Position numbers and translations under genes: made by a program. A DNA stretch of 64,000 bases from Galbula dea. Taxonomy: Eukaryota; Chordata; Aves; Piciformes; Galbulidae. The DNA is taken from positions 248,001 to 312,000 of the forward strand of contig VWZX01000031.1 in NCBI GenBank assembly GCA_013399015.1. Direction: 5' to 3'. Positions 23,888-33,972 of the stretch are shown here, piece after piece (position 1 is the first letter of the stretch; the number at the start of each line of letters is the position of its first letter). The notes below the pieces were generated by a model, which did no database searches, was not told where the DNA came from, and saw only the letters and a program-made list of their open reading frames with translations.

Positions 23888-23986
23888 CTGACTCCTTTGG
23901 GACCAGCTCTAGTTCTCTCATCACCACTTTTTCTTCCTCCTCTTCTTCAATTGGACTTATCTCAACTTTGCCAAGAGCACGTTTGG
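23888..23986 (-). CDS. EPB41: EPB41 acidic cassette exon C (predicted alternative exon)
   Basis: A 99-nt open exon, phase 1-1, with acceptor AACTTTTTTAG and donor GTACCA. It reads AKRALGKVEISPIEEEEEEK, then VVMRELELVPKESG. It is the shortest of the three paralogous cassettes. Its acceptor-proximal codons match exon A (AKRA, KVE) and its acidic run matches exon B (EEEEEEK). It adds 33 residues in frame. Confidence 0.8.
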
Positions 23987-24986
23987 CTAAAAAAGTTATG
24001 CAGGTGTTAAAATGCCACCTTGAAGATGAAGCAGCAGAGGAAACACTGTAAATCCACAGGACCACCTCTTTAGGGACTCCTGCTTCTCTCACAGAACTTC
24101 AGAGCATCGAGACATGCAGGAAAATTAACATCAGATCCCAAGTTTGTCCTCTGATATTCAGCAATGAGTTCTGTGCTGCCCAGAACTGTTCTTTTAGTTC
24201 TATCTTATTGACTTACTACCTTGGGCTACCTTGACACATGATGATTTAAACACAGTAATAAGCAATGCCCCAAAATGTGAGCTATAAAATACCAATCATC
24301 ACCACCCTGGCCAAGAAAATGGCCCCTACTGGGAACAGAAGTGTCAAGAGGAGCAAAAAGTTCAGGGGGGGAAGGAGAAGATTGGGCAGCTGCCACAGGA
24401 GACCCTGGATGTGCTCAGGTCAGGCACAGCCCATCCCATGGAATAATATCCTGGAGTCTTAGGTGAAGTTCCCACTTGCTTCCCTCCACAGCTTCAATCT
24501 CCTCTCTCCCTGCAATGACTACCCAGCTCTGCTTTTAACTCTGATGAGGGTGGATCTCTGCTAAAACCCAACAATGAAAGAAAGAAAGAAAGGAAAAACC
24601 AGCTGAGTGTAGGTGACCTTCCAGCAGTCCTGCAGTACACAACCTCATTTCCAGGCACCTCACGTTCCTGCAGCTCAAGGGAATGAACCTCACAAGAAGG
24701 GACAGGGACAGAGAAGCATTCAGAGGCCACTGCACACTCACTTCACACCCAGGCACACACAGCAAAGCCCCGGCACGGCACCTTCTTGTCTCAGCCAGCA
24801 GCACAGCTGGATAAAGCAGCGGGTTACAGCACCTTTGCAAAGCTGGGAGGGGATTTTAATGGCAATGAACATCACTGCAAACGATGCCACCTCTGTCCTG
24901 CAGCACTGCATCACTGCAAGCCAGGAGGTGACAGCACGGGTGGCCACGGGAGCCGCACCGATGGCAAACCCCCGCTGCAGCCGTAC
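23987..24986. other. Intron between cassettes B and C
   Basis: A GAAA-type short repeat lies near 24573-24595. No other feature seen, and no obvious similarity to the neighbouring introns by eye. Confidence 0.7.
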
Positions 24987-25112
24987 CTGCCCGTGTCGGC
25001 CACGGCTCCGGGAGCTTTGGTTTGGCCACAGGAACCTTAACCACCTCTACCTTCTCCTCCTCTTCCTCCTCTGCAATGGGTTTCATGTCAAAAGTTTCAA
25101 GAGTGTGTTTGG
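24987..25112 (-). CDS. EPB41: EPB41 acidic cassette exon B (predicted alternative exon)
   Basis: A 126-nt open exon, phase 1-1, with acceptor CTCTTTCTAG and donor GTACGG. It reads AKHTLETFDMKPIAEEEEEE, then KVEVVKVPVAKPKLPEP and WPTRAG. It is homologous to cassettes A and C in its N-terminal half and in the position of the acidic run. Skipping or including it changes the protein by exactly 42 residues. The stretch around its donor, 24950-25020, is unusually CpG-rich for this window. No biochemical function can be assigned; the run of six Glu followed by a Val-rich strand suggests a charged spacer. Confidence 0.82.
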
Positions 25113-26415
25113 CTAGAAAGAGGTTTGCAGGCGTTAAGAGAGCGGCTGGAGAACCGCAGGGACACGCGATGCTCACCGCAGCAGAGGACAGAGAGAGAGG
25201 AGAGCCCTCTGAGGCAGCAGCTGAGAGCAGAGAGGAGGTTTTCAGACCAGGCAGCTCCAGAGTCATTTTTCCATCACTCAGTTGTGTGGTGAAGTGTGTT
25301 GGATGAGAGGGGGGAAAAAAACAAACCCAAAAATAAGCTTTGCAGGCTTCTTGCCCAGGCAGGGCTCCGTGGGGACACACGAACGGCTCCCAGGGTGGCA
25401 CTGGGAGGAGCTCTGCCTGCCAAGTGCTGCTTGGGAAAACCCAGGGAAAACACAGCCAGGCTCCTCTAGAGAAAAACCTCTCTACAATCCAGCAGCTTTA
25501 ACAAAATGTACTTGTGTGATCAGCTTCAACTCTGAAAATTAAGGATGCACAGTCCTTGACTCCTGTGTCTTAAATCCTCCACCTCCTGTTCTTACAGCAC
25601 TATCCCTGACTAGGGAGAAGCCAAGGCAAGCCTATGGGGAGGAGAGTTTGCCACACTGCTTCCTGAGAGCTTGGTCTAGGTGTCACAGGAGAGAGGCAGG
25701 AATGACAAAGATGCTGTAAGAAGTTCAGGGTGAAGGAGGGAAGTGGAGCAGTACATGATGGATTTGCATCTGAATTATCTCCAGCCCTGATGCACCACAG
25801 GCATGTGCTGCTGAAGTGATGAAGACTGCAAATATTTGACAACCTTGCTGCTGTGATAAGCTTGGTAGCATTCAAAGGTGGTGTTGTACCTGCACACCTC
25901 TGAAACAGCAATAACAACTAATGCCCTTATCAACAGCACCTATCTCAAGAGAAACAGAAGCTCCATGGAGCAAAATGGGTGCTACTGAGAAATACCCCCC
26001 CAAAAAAAATCAAAACAGGCTTAAAAAATGGCCAGCAGGTCTTGGGATGAAGAAGTTCAGCAGCTTTACATGAAGTTTTGAGATCCAACTTTCAAGTCTT
26101 CTATTTCACACTCACAAAACCACCCAAATTTAATAAGGAGACAGTTCCCAGGTGCCAGCACATCCTATTCTTTCCTCACCCCCCTGCAGGAATCACAGCC
26201 TTAAGGAGGTGCAAGGCTGAAGTTGAGGGAGTCTCCTGGAGCCCAGCTCTGCTGGACTGTCTGTCCTCTGCCTGTAACAACTCTTCTTGCAAAGAACCCA
26301 AACCAGAAAAGCCACCAGATATGGTGAAACTGGAAACTGTCAGGAACAAGAACGTGAAGGATAGGAAAAGCACTGCAGAGAGTTGTAGCCACCACCACCA
26401 CCACCACAGCTATAC
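25113..26415. other. Intron between cassettes A and B
   Basis: Contains the CAC/GTG trinucleotide run at 26391-26407, close to the cassette A donor. No exon or transposon recognised. Confidence 0.7.
26391..26407. repeat. (CAC)n trinucleotide run next to a 5' splice site
   Basis: About six CAC units on the plus strand, read GUG in the pre-mRNA and starting within 10 nt of the cassette A donor. Confidence 0.9.
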
Positions 26416-26532
26416 CTGGCTTCTCTCGGATCTGATCCGTGGGTTTTGGTTCAGGAACCTCAACCACCACCACCTCCTCCTGCTTCTCTTCCTCTATGGC
26501 TCTGAACTCAACTTTTTGGGTCGCACGTTTCG
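26416..26532 (-). CDS. EPB41: EPB41 acidic cassette exon A (predicted alternative exon)
   Basis: A 117-nt open exon, phase 1-1, with acceptor CATTTCTTCAG and donor GTATAG. Preceded by the G left from exon 12, it reads AKRATQKVEFRAIEEE, then KQEEVVVVEVPEPKP and TDQIREKPG. It is homologous to the two following cassettes: each starts A-K-basic or polar, then a hydrophobic-acidic strand, an I-x-E-E run, a Val-rich strand and a Pro-containing tail. It lies between the FERM-adjacent and U2 regions and adds 39 residues in frame. I know no counterpart in the standard human 4.1R protein. A (GTG)n run begins within 10 nt of the donor in the sense orientation. Confidence 0.82.
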
Positions 26533-27199
26533 CTGAAGAAATGGGGCACAGGTTAACAACTGCCCAGGGGCAAGGGGAGAGAGGCTGCAGACTTCAACAG
26601 GGGCAGAAGCATTACATTCACAGGCTGCTCTTTTCCAAGCTCTGACATTTGGATTGCAGGATTGCAGCAGGGATTTCTCTTCACACCTGAGGTCATAATG
26701 GTCTACAGGACATGGCCAAGGGGCCACCGAGGATGCTGGCCCCCTCGCCTGCATGCATCATGCCTGGGTAGCATCACACATCTGGACTGCATGCAAGCAG
26801 GCATTTTGCTTTGGAGCTCAAACCAAGCAGCTCTTTCCCTCCCAGCCTTGAGGTATGAAGCTCAGGCTTGGGGTGTTGCTGAGACCTGTAGAGCTAGCCA
26901 GGAGCAAGGGCAGCCTGGCTGTTGCTGGCCATGGGGTGCTGGGACAGCCCTGACCCTTTCCAGCTTGCAGCATGACATCAGGGCTCAAAGCAATGCTGCT
27001 CCTGCTTCATCAGGTGTCCCTGGATGCTCACCTTTGCCTGGATCCTAATTTCCAAAGCATTCCATGACCCAGATCAATGGGAGCAAACCTGGGTATTCCC
27101 CCTTCCATGTCTCATCTCCTCTAGCCCACTGCTCTCTGGCTCTTTTGAAACTGCCAGGGCTGAGCAGACCCGATTGATAATGCCACAAACTTCAACATT

Positions 27200-27655
27200 A
27201 GCATCATAGAATCATGGAATGGTTTGGGTGGCAAGGGACCTTGAAAGGTCATCTAGTCCAACTTCCCTGCAGTCACCAGGGACACCTTCCACTACAACAG
27301 GTTGCTCACAGCCCCAAACAACCTGACCTGGAATGGTTCCAGGGATGGGACATCTCCCACCTCTCTGGACAACATGGGACAGGCTCTCACCACCCTCAGT
27401 GGAAACATTTCTTCCTTCTATCCAGTATAAATCTCCTCTTTTAGTTTCAAACCCTCACCCTTTGGCCTGTCCCAACAGCTCCTGATAAAAAGTCTCTCCC
27501 CAACTTTCTTATAGGCCTTTGAAGTACTTAAGGTCTCCCTGGAGCCTTCTCTTTTCCAGGCTGAACAACCCCAACTCTCTCAGCCTGTCCTCACAGCAGA
27601 GAGCTTCCAGCCCTCAGATTACTGTGGACTCCTCTGGCCCTGCTCCACCAGGTCC
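27200..27655 (-). mobile_element. CR1 retrotransposon, long 3' part
   Basis: Clean inverted terminus CATAGAATCATGGAATGGTT, then the CATCTCCCACCTCTCTGGAC block, CTTTGGCCTGTCCCAACAGC and GGAGCCTTCTCTTTTCCAGG. One of the longest copies of the main subfamily here. Confidence 0.95.
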
Positions 27656-28009
27656 ATGTCTTTCTTGTGATCAGCATCACTTTAACAGATGCTGGAAAAG
27701 TTTGAAACAGTTGTTGCAAAATATCTCCCCCTCAAGGAAAACAAACTATGTAATTAAAGAAGCTAGACTAAACAAAACAAATCCTAGAATAGCTCAACTC
27801 CTGATTTGGTAAAAGGAAAACACATTGAGACTGAACAAGGAAACATCTTTACCACCAGAACTTTGCCACAAGCCTTCAGCACCCACCCACATCCTCTCTG
27901 TCAGTCCCTTCTTACTACTGCCACTATTCTGTTTGCATCTGATAGCCAGCTCTTGTATTAAAGTGAGAAGTTATGCTTGTTTCTTTTGTTTTAATGCAGG
28001 GAATTGAGG

Positions 28010-28195
28010 TGGTAACAGGTTGCCCAGAGAGGCTGTGGAAGCTCCATCCCTGGAAGCTTTTAAGGCCAGGCTGGATGGGCCTGTGGGTAACCTGATCTAG
28101 TGGGAGGTGTCCCTGCCAGGCAGGGGGGTTGGACCTAGATGATCTTTAAGGTCCCTTCCAACTCTGACAACTCTATGGCTCTATGATCTAAGGAA
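28010..28195 (+). mobile_element. CR1 retrotransposon, 3' part
   Basis: GGTTGCCCAGAGAGGCTGTG through GATGATCTTTAAGGTCCCTT and the octamer-like end GGCTCTATGATCTA. It ends about 58 bp from exon 12. Confidence 0.95.
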
Positions 28196-28252
28196 CATTT
28201 CAGAGCGCTCCTGCAGCTAGGCAGAGGGAGGGAAGAGGCAGGAGGCACTCAC

Positions 28253-28425
28253 CTCCATCCAGGCTCCTGGAGGCTCTCTTGCTGGCTGTGCGCTCGAAGT
28301 GGGGAGCAGGTCTGTCGATCAGGGCGCTCGCCTGCCTCGTCTGCGCCTGCGTCCTGCCGCTGTAGCGGAACTTGGAGCCCAGCCCCAGGAACCTGCTCTT
28401 TGGGATGGCCTCGGTGGAAGTCAGC
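28253..28425 (-). CDS. EPB41: EPB41 exon 12: end of FERM and FERM-adjacent (FA) segment
   Basis: A 173-nt exon, phase 2 in and phase 1 out. The translation begins LTSTEAIPKSRFLGLGSKFR, continues through SGRTQAQTRQAS and IDRPAPHFERTASKR, and ends ASRSLDG. It closes the PH-like lobe and contains the basic Ser/Thr-rich FERM-adjacent sequence, a phosphorylation target in this family. The acceptor reads GCTTTTCAG and the donor GTGAGT. The phase-1 exit matters because all four exons that could follow start by completing a GCN Ala codon. CR1 copies lie close on both sides. Confidence 0.96.
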
Positions 28426-29127
28426 CTGAAAAGCACAGACAGGAGTTGAATAGCACAGCTCCAGCTCCAGGAAGGGGCAGGTAAAGAGAGATTAACATAT
28501 GCATTAAGGAAGCGAATACAAATCTGGGGAGACCTCACTGTGACCTTCAATAGTTAAAGGGAGTTCATGAAAAGAGGGAGAGAGATTTGCACTGGCTGCT
28601 AGTGAGAGGACAAGGGGTGATGGCTTTAAAGTGGAAGAGGGGGGATTTAGATTAGATGTTAGGAAGAAATTCTTTCCTCAGAGCGTGGTGAGGCACTGGA
28701 ACAGGCTGCCCAGAGAAGTTGTGGATGTTTCATCCCTTGCAGTTTTCTAGGCCAGCCTGGAAAGGCCCTGGGCAACCTGGTCTAGTGTGTGACATCCCTG
28801 CCCATGGCAGGGGGGTTGGAGCTACATGATGTTTAAGGTCCCTTCCAAGCCAAACCATTCTCTGATTCTATGAAGTGCCTTGCTTACACTTAACAGAACA
28901 CACACACTAACATAGCCCCACACCCTCACAAGCTGGCAGACCTCTGCCTTATGGTGCCTTATGAATCAGAAGCTGCCTAGACATCTACTGCAACATAAAC
29001 AATGTCCCTGCAACCATTTCACTCCCATTTCTGTGGAACCCAGAGGAACACTGAAGGAGTGCTCCCTGTCAGCAGCTAATCTGCAGCACTAGTGACTCAA
29101 GGTGAAGATACCACTGAGAGAACTCAC
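28426..29127. other. Intron 11/12
   Basis: Almost half of it is a plus-strand CR1 copy (28555-28875). The rest is unique. Confidence 0.8.
28555..28875 (+). mobile_element. CR1 retrotransposon, 3' part
   Basis: GGGATTTAGATTAGATGTTA, GGAAGAAATTCTTTCCTCAG and GGCACTGGAACAGGCTGCCC lead to the terminus CATTCTCTGATTCTATGA. A well preserved, probably younger copy. Confidence 0.95.
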
Positions 29128-29225
29128 CTGAAGAAGGTGTGATGTTCCACACACACTTTCCACAGCTTCTTTGCTGCCCTGTAACTTGGGAGCTTGAAGC
29201 CAATTGTACTTTCATACTGTTCTTG
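29128..29225 (-). CDS. EPB41: EPB41 exon 11: FERM F3 lobe with Ca2+-independent calmodulin site
   Basis: A 98-nt exon, phase 0 in and phase 2 out. The translation is QEQYESTIGFKLPSYR followed by AAKKLWKVCVEHHTFF. The second part matches the human 4.1R peptide that binds calmodulin without Ca2+, including its Trp. The acceptor reads TTTTCCACAG and the donor GTGAGT. Confidence 0.96.
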
Positions 29226-30076
29226 CTGTGGAAAATAGAAATTGTTTAGGAATTACAAGAAATAAATGTGGCAGGAGTCCAGTCTTCAGCTCATTGACCT
29301 GTTCTGCTGTGGCAGAAACTGCTGGTCTAACCCAAGAGCAGCTGAACTCACTCCATGATGTGCAGGAGGAGCTAGGGTTTGAGGAAAGACAGGGCTTGGC
29401 TACAAGCCTGGGCATCTCTTGGGATGCACTGGGATTTGCAGAGGAGCATGCCCTGGGTTTTGCAGCCATTCAGCCTCATTTACCCCTGTGTCATGCTGCC
29501 CAGCTATGGGATGGGAGTTGAAAACTGACCTCCCTGCAAGGCTGGCTTCATGGCAGTTGAAGCAGAAGGAGACAGAAGAGATGGAAAGAGGCAGAGCCCT
29601 ATTGTAGCCTCTCTTCCCACAGTGTTTCCAGCAACCAGGCTGCTCCAGGGATCTCCCCATTCCTGAAAGGCAGCATCAGGGCAGCCTCTCCCTGCCTGCT
29701 GCACTCTCAGGGAGAAGTGTGTCTCCATATTGTCATTTTGTTTTATCTTTGAAGTGGGACAAAGAGCCTTTGTCCTGCCTCTTTTCCAAAGAGGTAGTCC
29801 TCTCCCAGTTTCAACTGTGAACTTCCCACCAGTCTCCTCTGGATGCTGGGAATACCAGGCAGTGCCAGGAGGTGGTGCTGGATGACACCTTCTTTCAACT
29901 GTCCCCCTCTGCTCTACAGCCTCCCAAGGTCAGCGAGCTCTACCCCGATGTAAAACCCAACCATTCAGAGCAAGGCTTGCTCCCTCCCAGCACTCGGTTT
30001 TAGGGAAGCAGACACCCTTTGGGGCTAACCAGAAGGCCATTAGAGAAGACACAAGCAGAAGGAAGTCAGAACATGC
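29226..30076 (-). other. Intron 10/11, GC-AG type
   Basis: The intron starts GCATGT and ends TTTTCCACAG in the sense strand. Unique sequence without repeats. Both exon joins are fixed by the conserved GE|QEQYES protein sequence. Confidence 0.85.
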
Positions 30077-30229
30077 CTCCCCTGGGCGAATCTTGATGAA
30101 GAAGCTGCTGCGCTTGTAGGAGATCTTGAGGACCTTGGGCCAGGGGAAGCGGTTGATCCTCAGCTTGTCTTTGTAAACAAGAAGGCCACTGGAGCAGACT
30201 CCCAGAGTGATATCCACTCCTTCCAAGTC
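30077..30229 (-). CDS. EPB41: EPB41 exon 10: FERM F3 (PH-like) lobe, p55 contact region, GC donor
   Basis: A 153-nt exon (51 codons, phase 0-0). The translation opens DLEGVDITLGVCSSGLLVYK and ends KISYKRSSFFIKIRPGE. In human 4.1R the matching exon carries the binding region for MPP1/p55. The acceptor reads TTTGCCAG. The donor is not GT: after the GAG codon for the last Glu the intron starts GCATGT. The next exon starts exactly with the expected Gln codon, so GAG|GC is the splice point that preserves the protein. Confidence 0.95.
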
Positions 30230-30751
30230 CTGGCAAAGCAGATCAGGATTTAAGCAGTCAGTTACAAGTTGCAGGTCAATGTCTGTCCTCCAAATAACCC
30301 CTTTGATCTCCTCCCAAATTCATCTCCCCACAAGCCAGAGCTCAGCCTCCAGCTCCCTGCACCACCAGGGTCAGCACTGCTTTACCTTCACGTTTCCTCT
30401 CCCAGCCTCCACCCTTCTGCTGATCTCTCCTGCAAGGCTGTTAGCTCCAAGAGCTGCTTTAGAGCCTGTCCTGCATCTCCCTGAGCCGTGTGGCTCACCT
30501 TACAAGGTCAGAGCCTTAAGTTCCTCAGAAACGAGGAGCTGTCTCCATCAGTAGCATCAGTAACACTGGGGAAGAATCACTTCCCCTACAAGCCCTGCAA
30601 CAGTGCCTGAGGCATTTTTCTCCTGTGTCTGTGTTTCCAGACTTCCTACACCTTCTTAAAGGAGCCTCCTGAAACAGGTACACTTGCTCCTGCCAGGGGA
30701 GGATCATCCAATTCCAACAGCCACAGCAGGTGCACAGATGCTGATGCTCAC
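30230..30751. other. Intron 9/10
   Basis: Short intron of unique sequence; nothing further seen. Confidence 0.8.
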
Positions 30752-30839
30752 CTTGGCGTGGTGAAGGTCGACTCCATACATCGACAGCTTTTTGGCATTC
30801 TCAAGGAATTCCAGGTCTGCCTGGGCTGGAGTCATGGAT
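30752..30839 (-). CDS. EPB41: EPB41 exon 9: FERM F2/F3 link with Ca2+-sensitive calmodulin site
   Basis: An 88-nt exon, phase 2 in and phase 0 out. The translation is SMTPAQADLEFLENAKKLSM followed by YGVDLHHAK. The AKKLSMYGVDLHHAK part corresponds to the peptide in human 4.1R that binds calmodulin in a Ca2+-dependent way, and its key Ser is kept. The acceptor reads CCCCAG and the donor GTGAGC. Confidence 0.95.
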
Positions 30840-32939
30840 CTGGGGAAAGAGGGCAAGGGTTTGGTATTCCCCTAACTGGGGCTGTTAGGAGAGGACAGAG
30901 CAGACTTCACCAAACCATTCACTCATGAGATTTTCTTTTGCTTTCAAGACAGATCTGTGGCAGGTGAAGAATCATTCAGCTGCTCTGAATCCACACACTA
31001 GTGCTCTGAGACCTAACCCAGCTGCACCTTTTTCCTGTGGAGCTGTGAGTTACCCAACAAAGAAGTGTGGTACAGGGTCCCACACCTGACTCACTGGAAG
31101 GAAGACCAATCAGCCAAAGGCAGAGGCTGACAGGTACTGTCCTTCCAAACCCCCTGCCTTCAAAATCCCCCTCCCCAACCCCAGCTATTGTTCTCCAGCC
31201 CCAGCTGAGAGCACTCAGCACTGTGATTCCTACTGGGACAGAGCAGCTGAAGGAGATGAATGTTTTCTGGGAACAGATGGGTCCCTGTCTGCAGGAGGGG
31301 CAAGAGAGCACAACTTTGCTTAACAGAAACCTCCTGCTAATGGAGGCCATTATCCTCGGTATTGAAGTGCCCTTGTTAATAAGCTCCTGGTGGAGGAGGA
31401 ACATCTAACAGCTCTGCTGGGAGACTATTCAGCTGGACACACTTCATTTTGATCCCTGCTTTGATGTCTTCCTTACCCAGTGCTCACATACATCTTGTGT
31501 GCCATGGAAATAGAGGGTTTAGTGGCAGGGGAGAGGGCAGACAAAGACAACTGTAAGGAGAATGAGTCCTCCAGGACGGCTCCAGGAGCAGTTGCCATCT
31601 CTGACACATGCCTTGTGCTCTGCAAATCCAGCAGCAGGAGCAGGAGCATGGTTCAGCAGAGTTCTGCCACTGAAAACCCACTGACAGCTAACGGGTCACA
31701 GAACAGGGACCAGAAATGAAACAGGTCCATACTGCTTCCTCCTGCAGGCACCAGCAGATTAAATCTAACTGCATCCTACACCTTGAAGTATCCTTCTAAT
31801 GAAGCCATGAATAATTCAGCACCCTGATCTGCCACTTGGAGCACAGCTAAAGGCCTTTGACTTCGAGTCACCAAGCTTGTCAACGGCCCAGTACTTATTC
31901 TCCTCTCATTTCCTCTCCTCTCAGAGCAAATGGAAGGGAATCAATTTAAAATATTGATTTGCAGGCTTGAGGGAGGTGTTAATTGTAGCTCTGGTCACAG
32001 CCAGGGGCACACTCCACCCTCCCCTGCTCCACTCAGGTTATTAGCTCCAGGCTGCCTTCGAGAAGGTCTCCTCTTTGCTCTCTTCTCCTTAGCAGCACAT
32101 CAGCTAGCAGCTCTTCACAGGGCAAGGGGCTGCTGCTTGAAAGCCTTGGTATCACCCAGTGATAAAAAAACCCCACAGGTTATCTCTGGAAGGGTGCAGA
32201 AGCTGCTGGCTGGCTGCTCTCCAGGCCAGCTCCCTCAGCTCCACACAGCTTCTGCAATCCAAGTGCTGGAGAGCAACTATGAAAAGAAGCTCAAAATAGG
32301 ATGAAGAAGAGGTTTGGTTGCTGTCACCCTTTCATCTGCTACCAGGGAGACTTCAGGCCTACCTGAACAAGACACATCTGCCCAGGTAAGGGCCACAGTG
32401 GCCTAACTGCAGGCTTGGACCTCCTGCCTTCCTTGGAATTATTCCACATGAGAAAGTGTTACTCATTAAATGGGGCAGCAAAAGCATCCCAAACATGCTG
32501 TAGGCTACACACAAAGGGAGGAGATCTGCTCCAGCCAGATAAATCCCAAAGCAAATGGAGGTGGGTGAGGAAGAAACAACCCAGACAAGGTTAAAACTGG
32601 CAAACTTTGTACTCTCAGCTGAAACCAAACCCCTTGCATGGCTGTGCTGGGGAAGATGAACACCTGTTCATGAACAAGACAACACTCTGCTCTCTAAACA
32701 CAGTTTCTTCTTCAGGCAGAAGAGAATTCCAGCTTCTAGAGTATCAGATGTGGTTCAAGCAGCTGATGTTCTCAGCAGCTCACACCTTCCTGCTAAGCTT
32801 CTGTTGCCAACATAAAGGAATTGGTGCAGCAGGAACCCAGCAGCACACCACAGAGGTGGGGAAAGCACCAGGAAACCTCTTTATTGCCATGATTTCAAGC
32901 TGCTGTGCACAAACAAGTCCTCCAGCCACCACACCTTAC
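30840..32939. other. Intron 8/9 (2.1 kb)
   Basis: No transposon or exon recognised. One of the few long repeat-free introns of the window. Confidence 0.75.
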
Positions 32940-33158
32940 CTGTATGTTTTATGAAGCTCCACCACCTTCTCCTCCAGCTCTTTTGTCTGGTTTGGGGCCA
33001 GTTTGAATTCAGTGATGTAATCTGGGCTGTGCAGGTCAGGATCATAGTCTCCCAACTCAGACTGGACTGTATATGAGCCCAGCAGAGCCAGAGTGGCAAA
33101 GGAACAGGGCAGCCTCCCTGTGAGGATGTCTTGTCTGAGCTGAAGACACAAGTAATAC
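32940..33158 (-). CDS. EPB41: EPB41 exon 8: FERM F2 lobe (glycophorin C binding region)
   Basis: A 219-nt exon, phase 2 in and phase 2 out, equal in size to mammalian exon 8. The translation includes YYLCLQLRQDILTGRLPCSF, LALLGSYTVQSELGDYDPD and ELEEKVVELHKTYR. This acyl-CoA-binding-protein-like F2 lobe is the part of 4.1R reported to contact glycophorin C. The acceptor reads TCCCTAG and the donor GTAAGG. The divergent stretch is LHSPDYITEF, where 4.1 proteins vary anyway. Confidence 0.96.
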
Positions 33159-33896
33159 CTAGGGAGATGGGGAGGGAGGAAGCAAAATACTGTTTATAGA
33201 GAATACAGAACCTTAAGAAACTTCAGGATGAAACAGAATCTCTGTTTTGATGCCACTGCTGAATGCAGGAGGATGCTTGTCTCTCATTTCTGCCTGTGTT
33301 TTTACTTGTGGGGTGATACTGCCACAGTAAACGGTGTGGGGAGCAGGAGGAGTTTAGGTCCTCTCCACTCTGCAAAGGCAGTAGAGGACATTTGTGATCA
33401 GAAAACCTTGCTTTTAAACTAAAATGTACTTTTCTACACAAACACATGCATGCCAGAGTTATAAATAACAGAATCATGAAGGCTGGAAGAGATCTCTAAG
33501 ATCATCAAGTCCAACCACCAACCTATCACCCCCATGCCACCAAACCATGGCCCTAAGCACCACAGCTAGATGGCTTCTGAAGCCCTCCAGGGATGGTAAC
33601 TCCACCACTGCCCTGGGCAGCCTGGGCCAGTGCCTGACAACTCTTTCTGGGAAGAAATTTTCCCTGCTATCCAACCTAAACCTCCCCTGGTGCAACATGA
33701 GGCCATTTCCTCTTGTCCTCTCAGCAGATAATGACAGCATCCCACACACCCACTAAAAACAAACAAACCAAACCCTTCCAAACCATGAAGACATCTGATT
33801 TTCTTGCTGAAAGATGGAAAACCACCCAGACCATTAATATTTTTGATTCACTATTCCCTGCTCTGCTGGCTGGCAGCAGGATTCCAGGTCCCTCAC
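33159..33896. other. Intron 7/8
   Basis: Contains a minus-strand CR1 copy (33469-33765). Otherwise nothing recognised. Confidence 0.8.
33469..33765 (-). mobile_element. CR1 retrotransposon, second subfamily
   Basis: Inverted terminus AACAGAATCATGAAGGCTGG, AGATCATCAAGTCCAACCAC, ACTGCCCTGGGCAGCCTGGG and AAACCTCCCCTGGTGCAACA. This subfamily also appears at 46.7, 49.1, 52.2 and 58.96 kb. Confidence 0.94.
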
Positions 33897-33972
33897 CTGG
33901 TGATATCCTCAGTCAGCTGGGCAGGGTCTGGAGGGTAGAACTTGACATTGAAGGTGAAATCCCAGGGACCTC
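33897..33972 (-). CDS. EPB41: EPB41 exon 7: FERM F1/F2 junction
   Basis: A 76-nt exon, phase 1 in and phase 2 out, encoding GPWDFTFNVKFYPPDPAQL followed by TEDITR, nearly invariant in the 4.1 family. The acceptor reads CATTGCAG and the donor GTGAGG. It closes the ubiquitin-like F1 lobe and begins the helical F2 lobe. Confidence 0.96.

Larger units (their letters stand above)
26533..28252. other. Intron between exon 12 and cassette A
   Basis: Holds two CR1 copies in opposite orientation (27200-27655 minus, 28010-28195 plus). Two sense-strand TGCATG motifs lie at 26790-26795 and 26752-26757. Confidence 0.8.
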
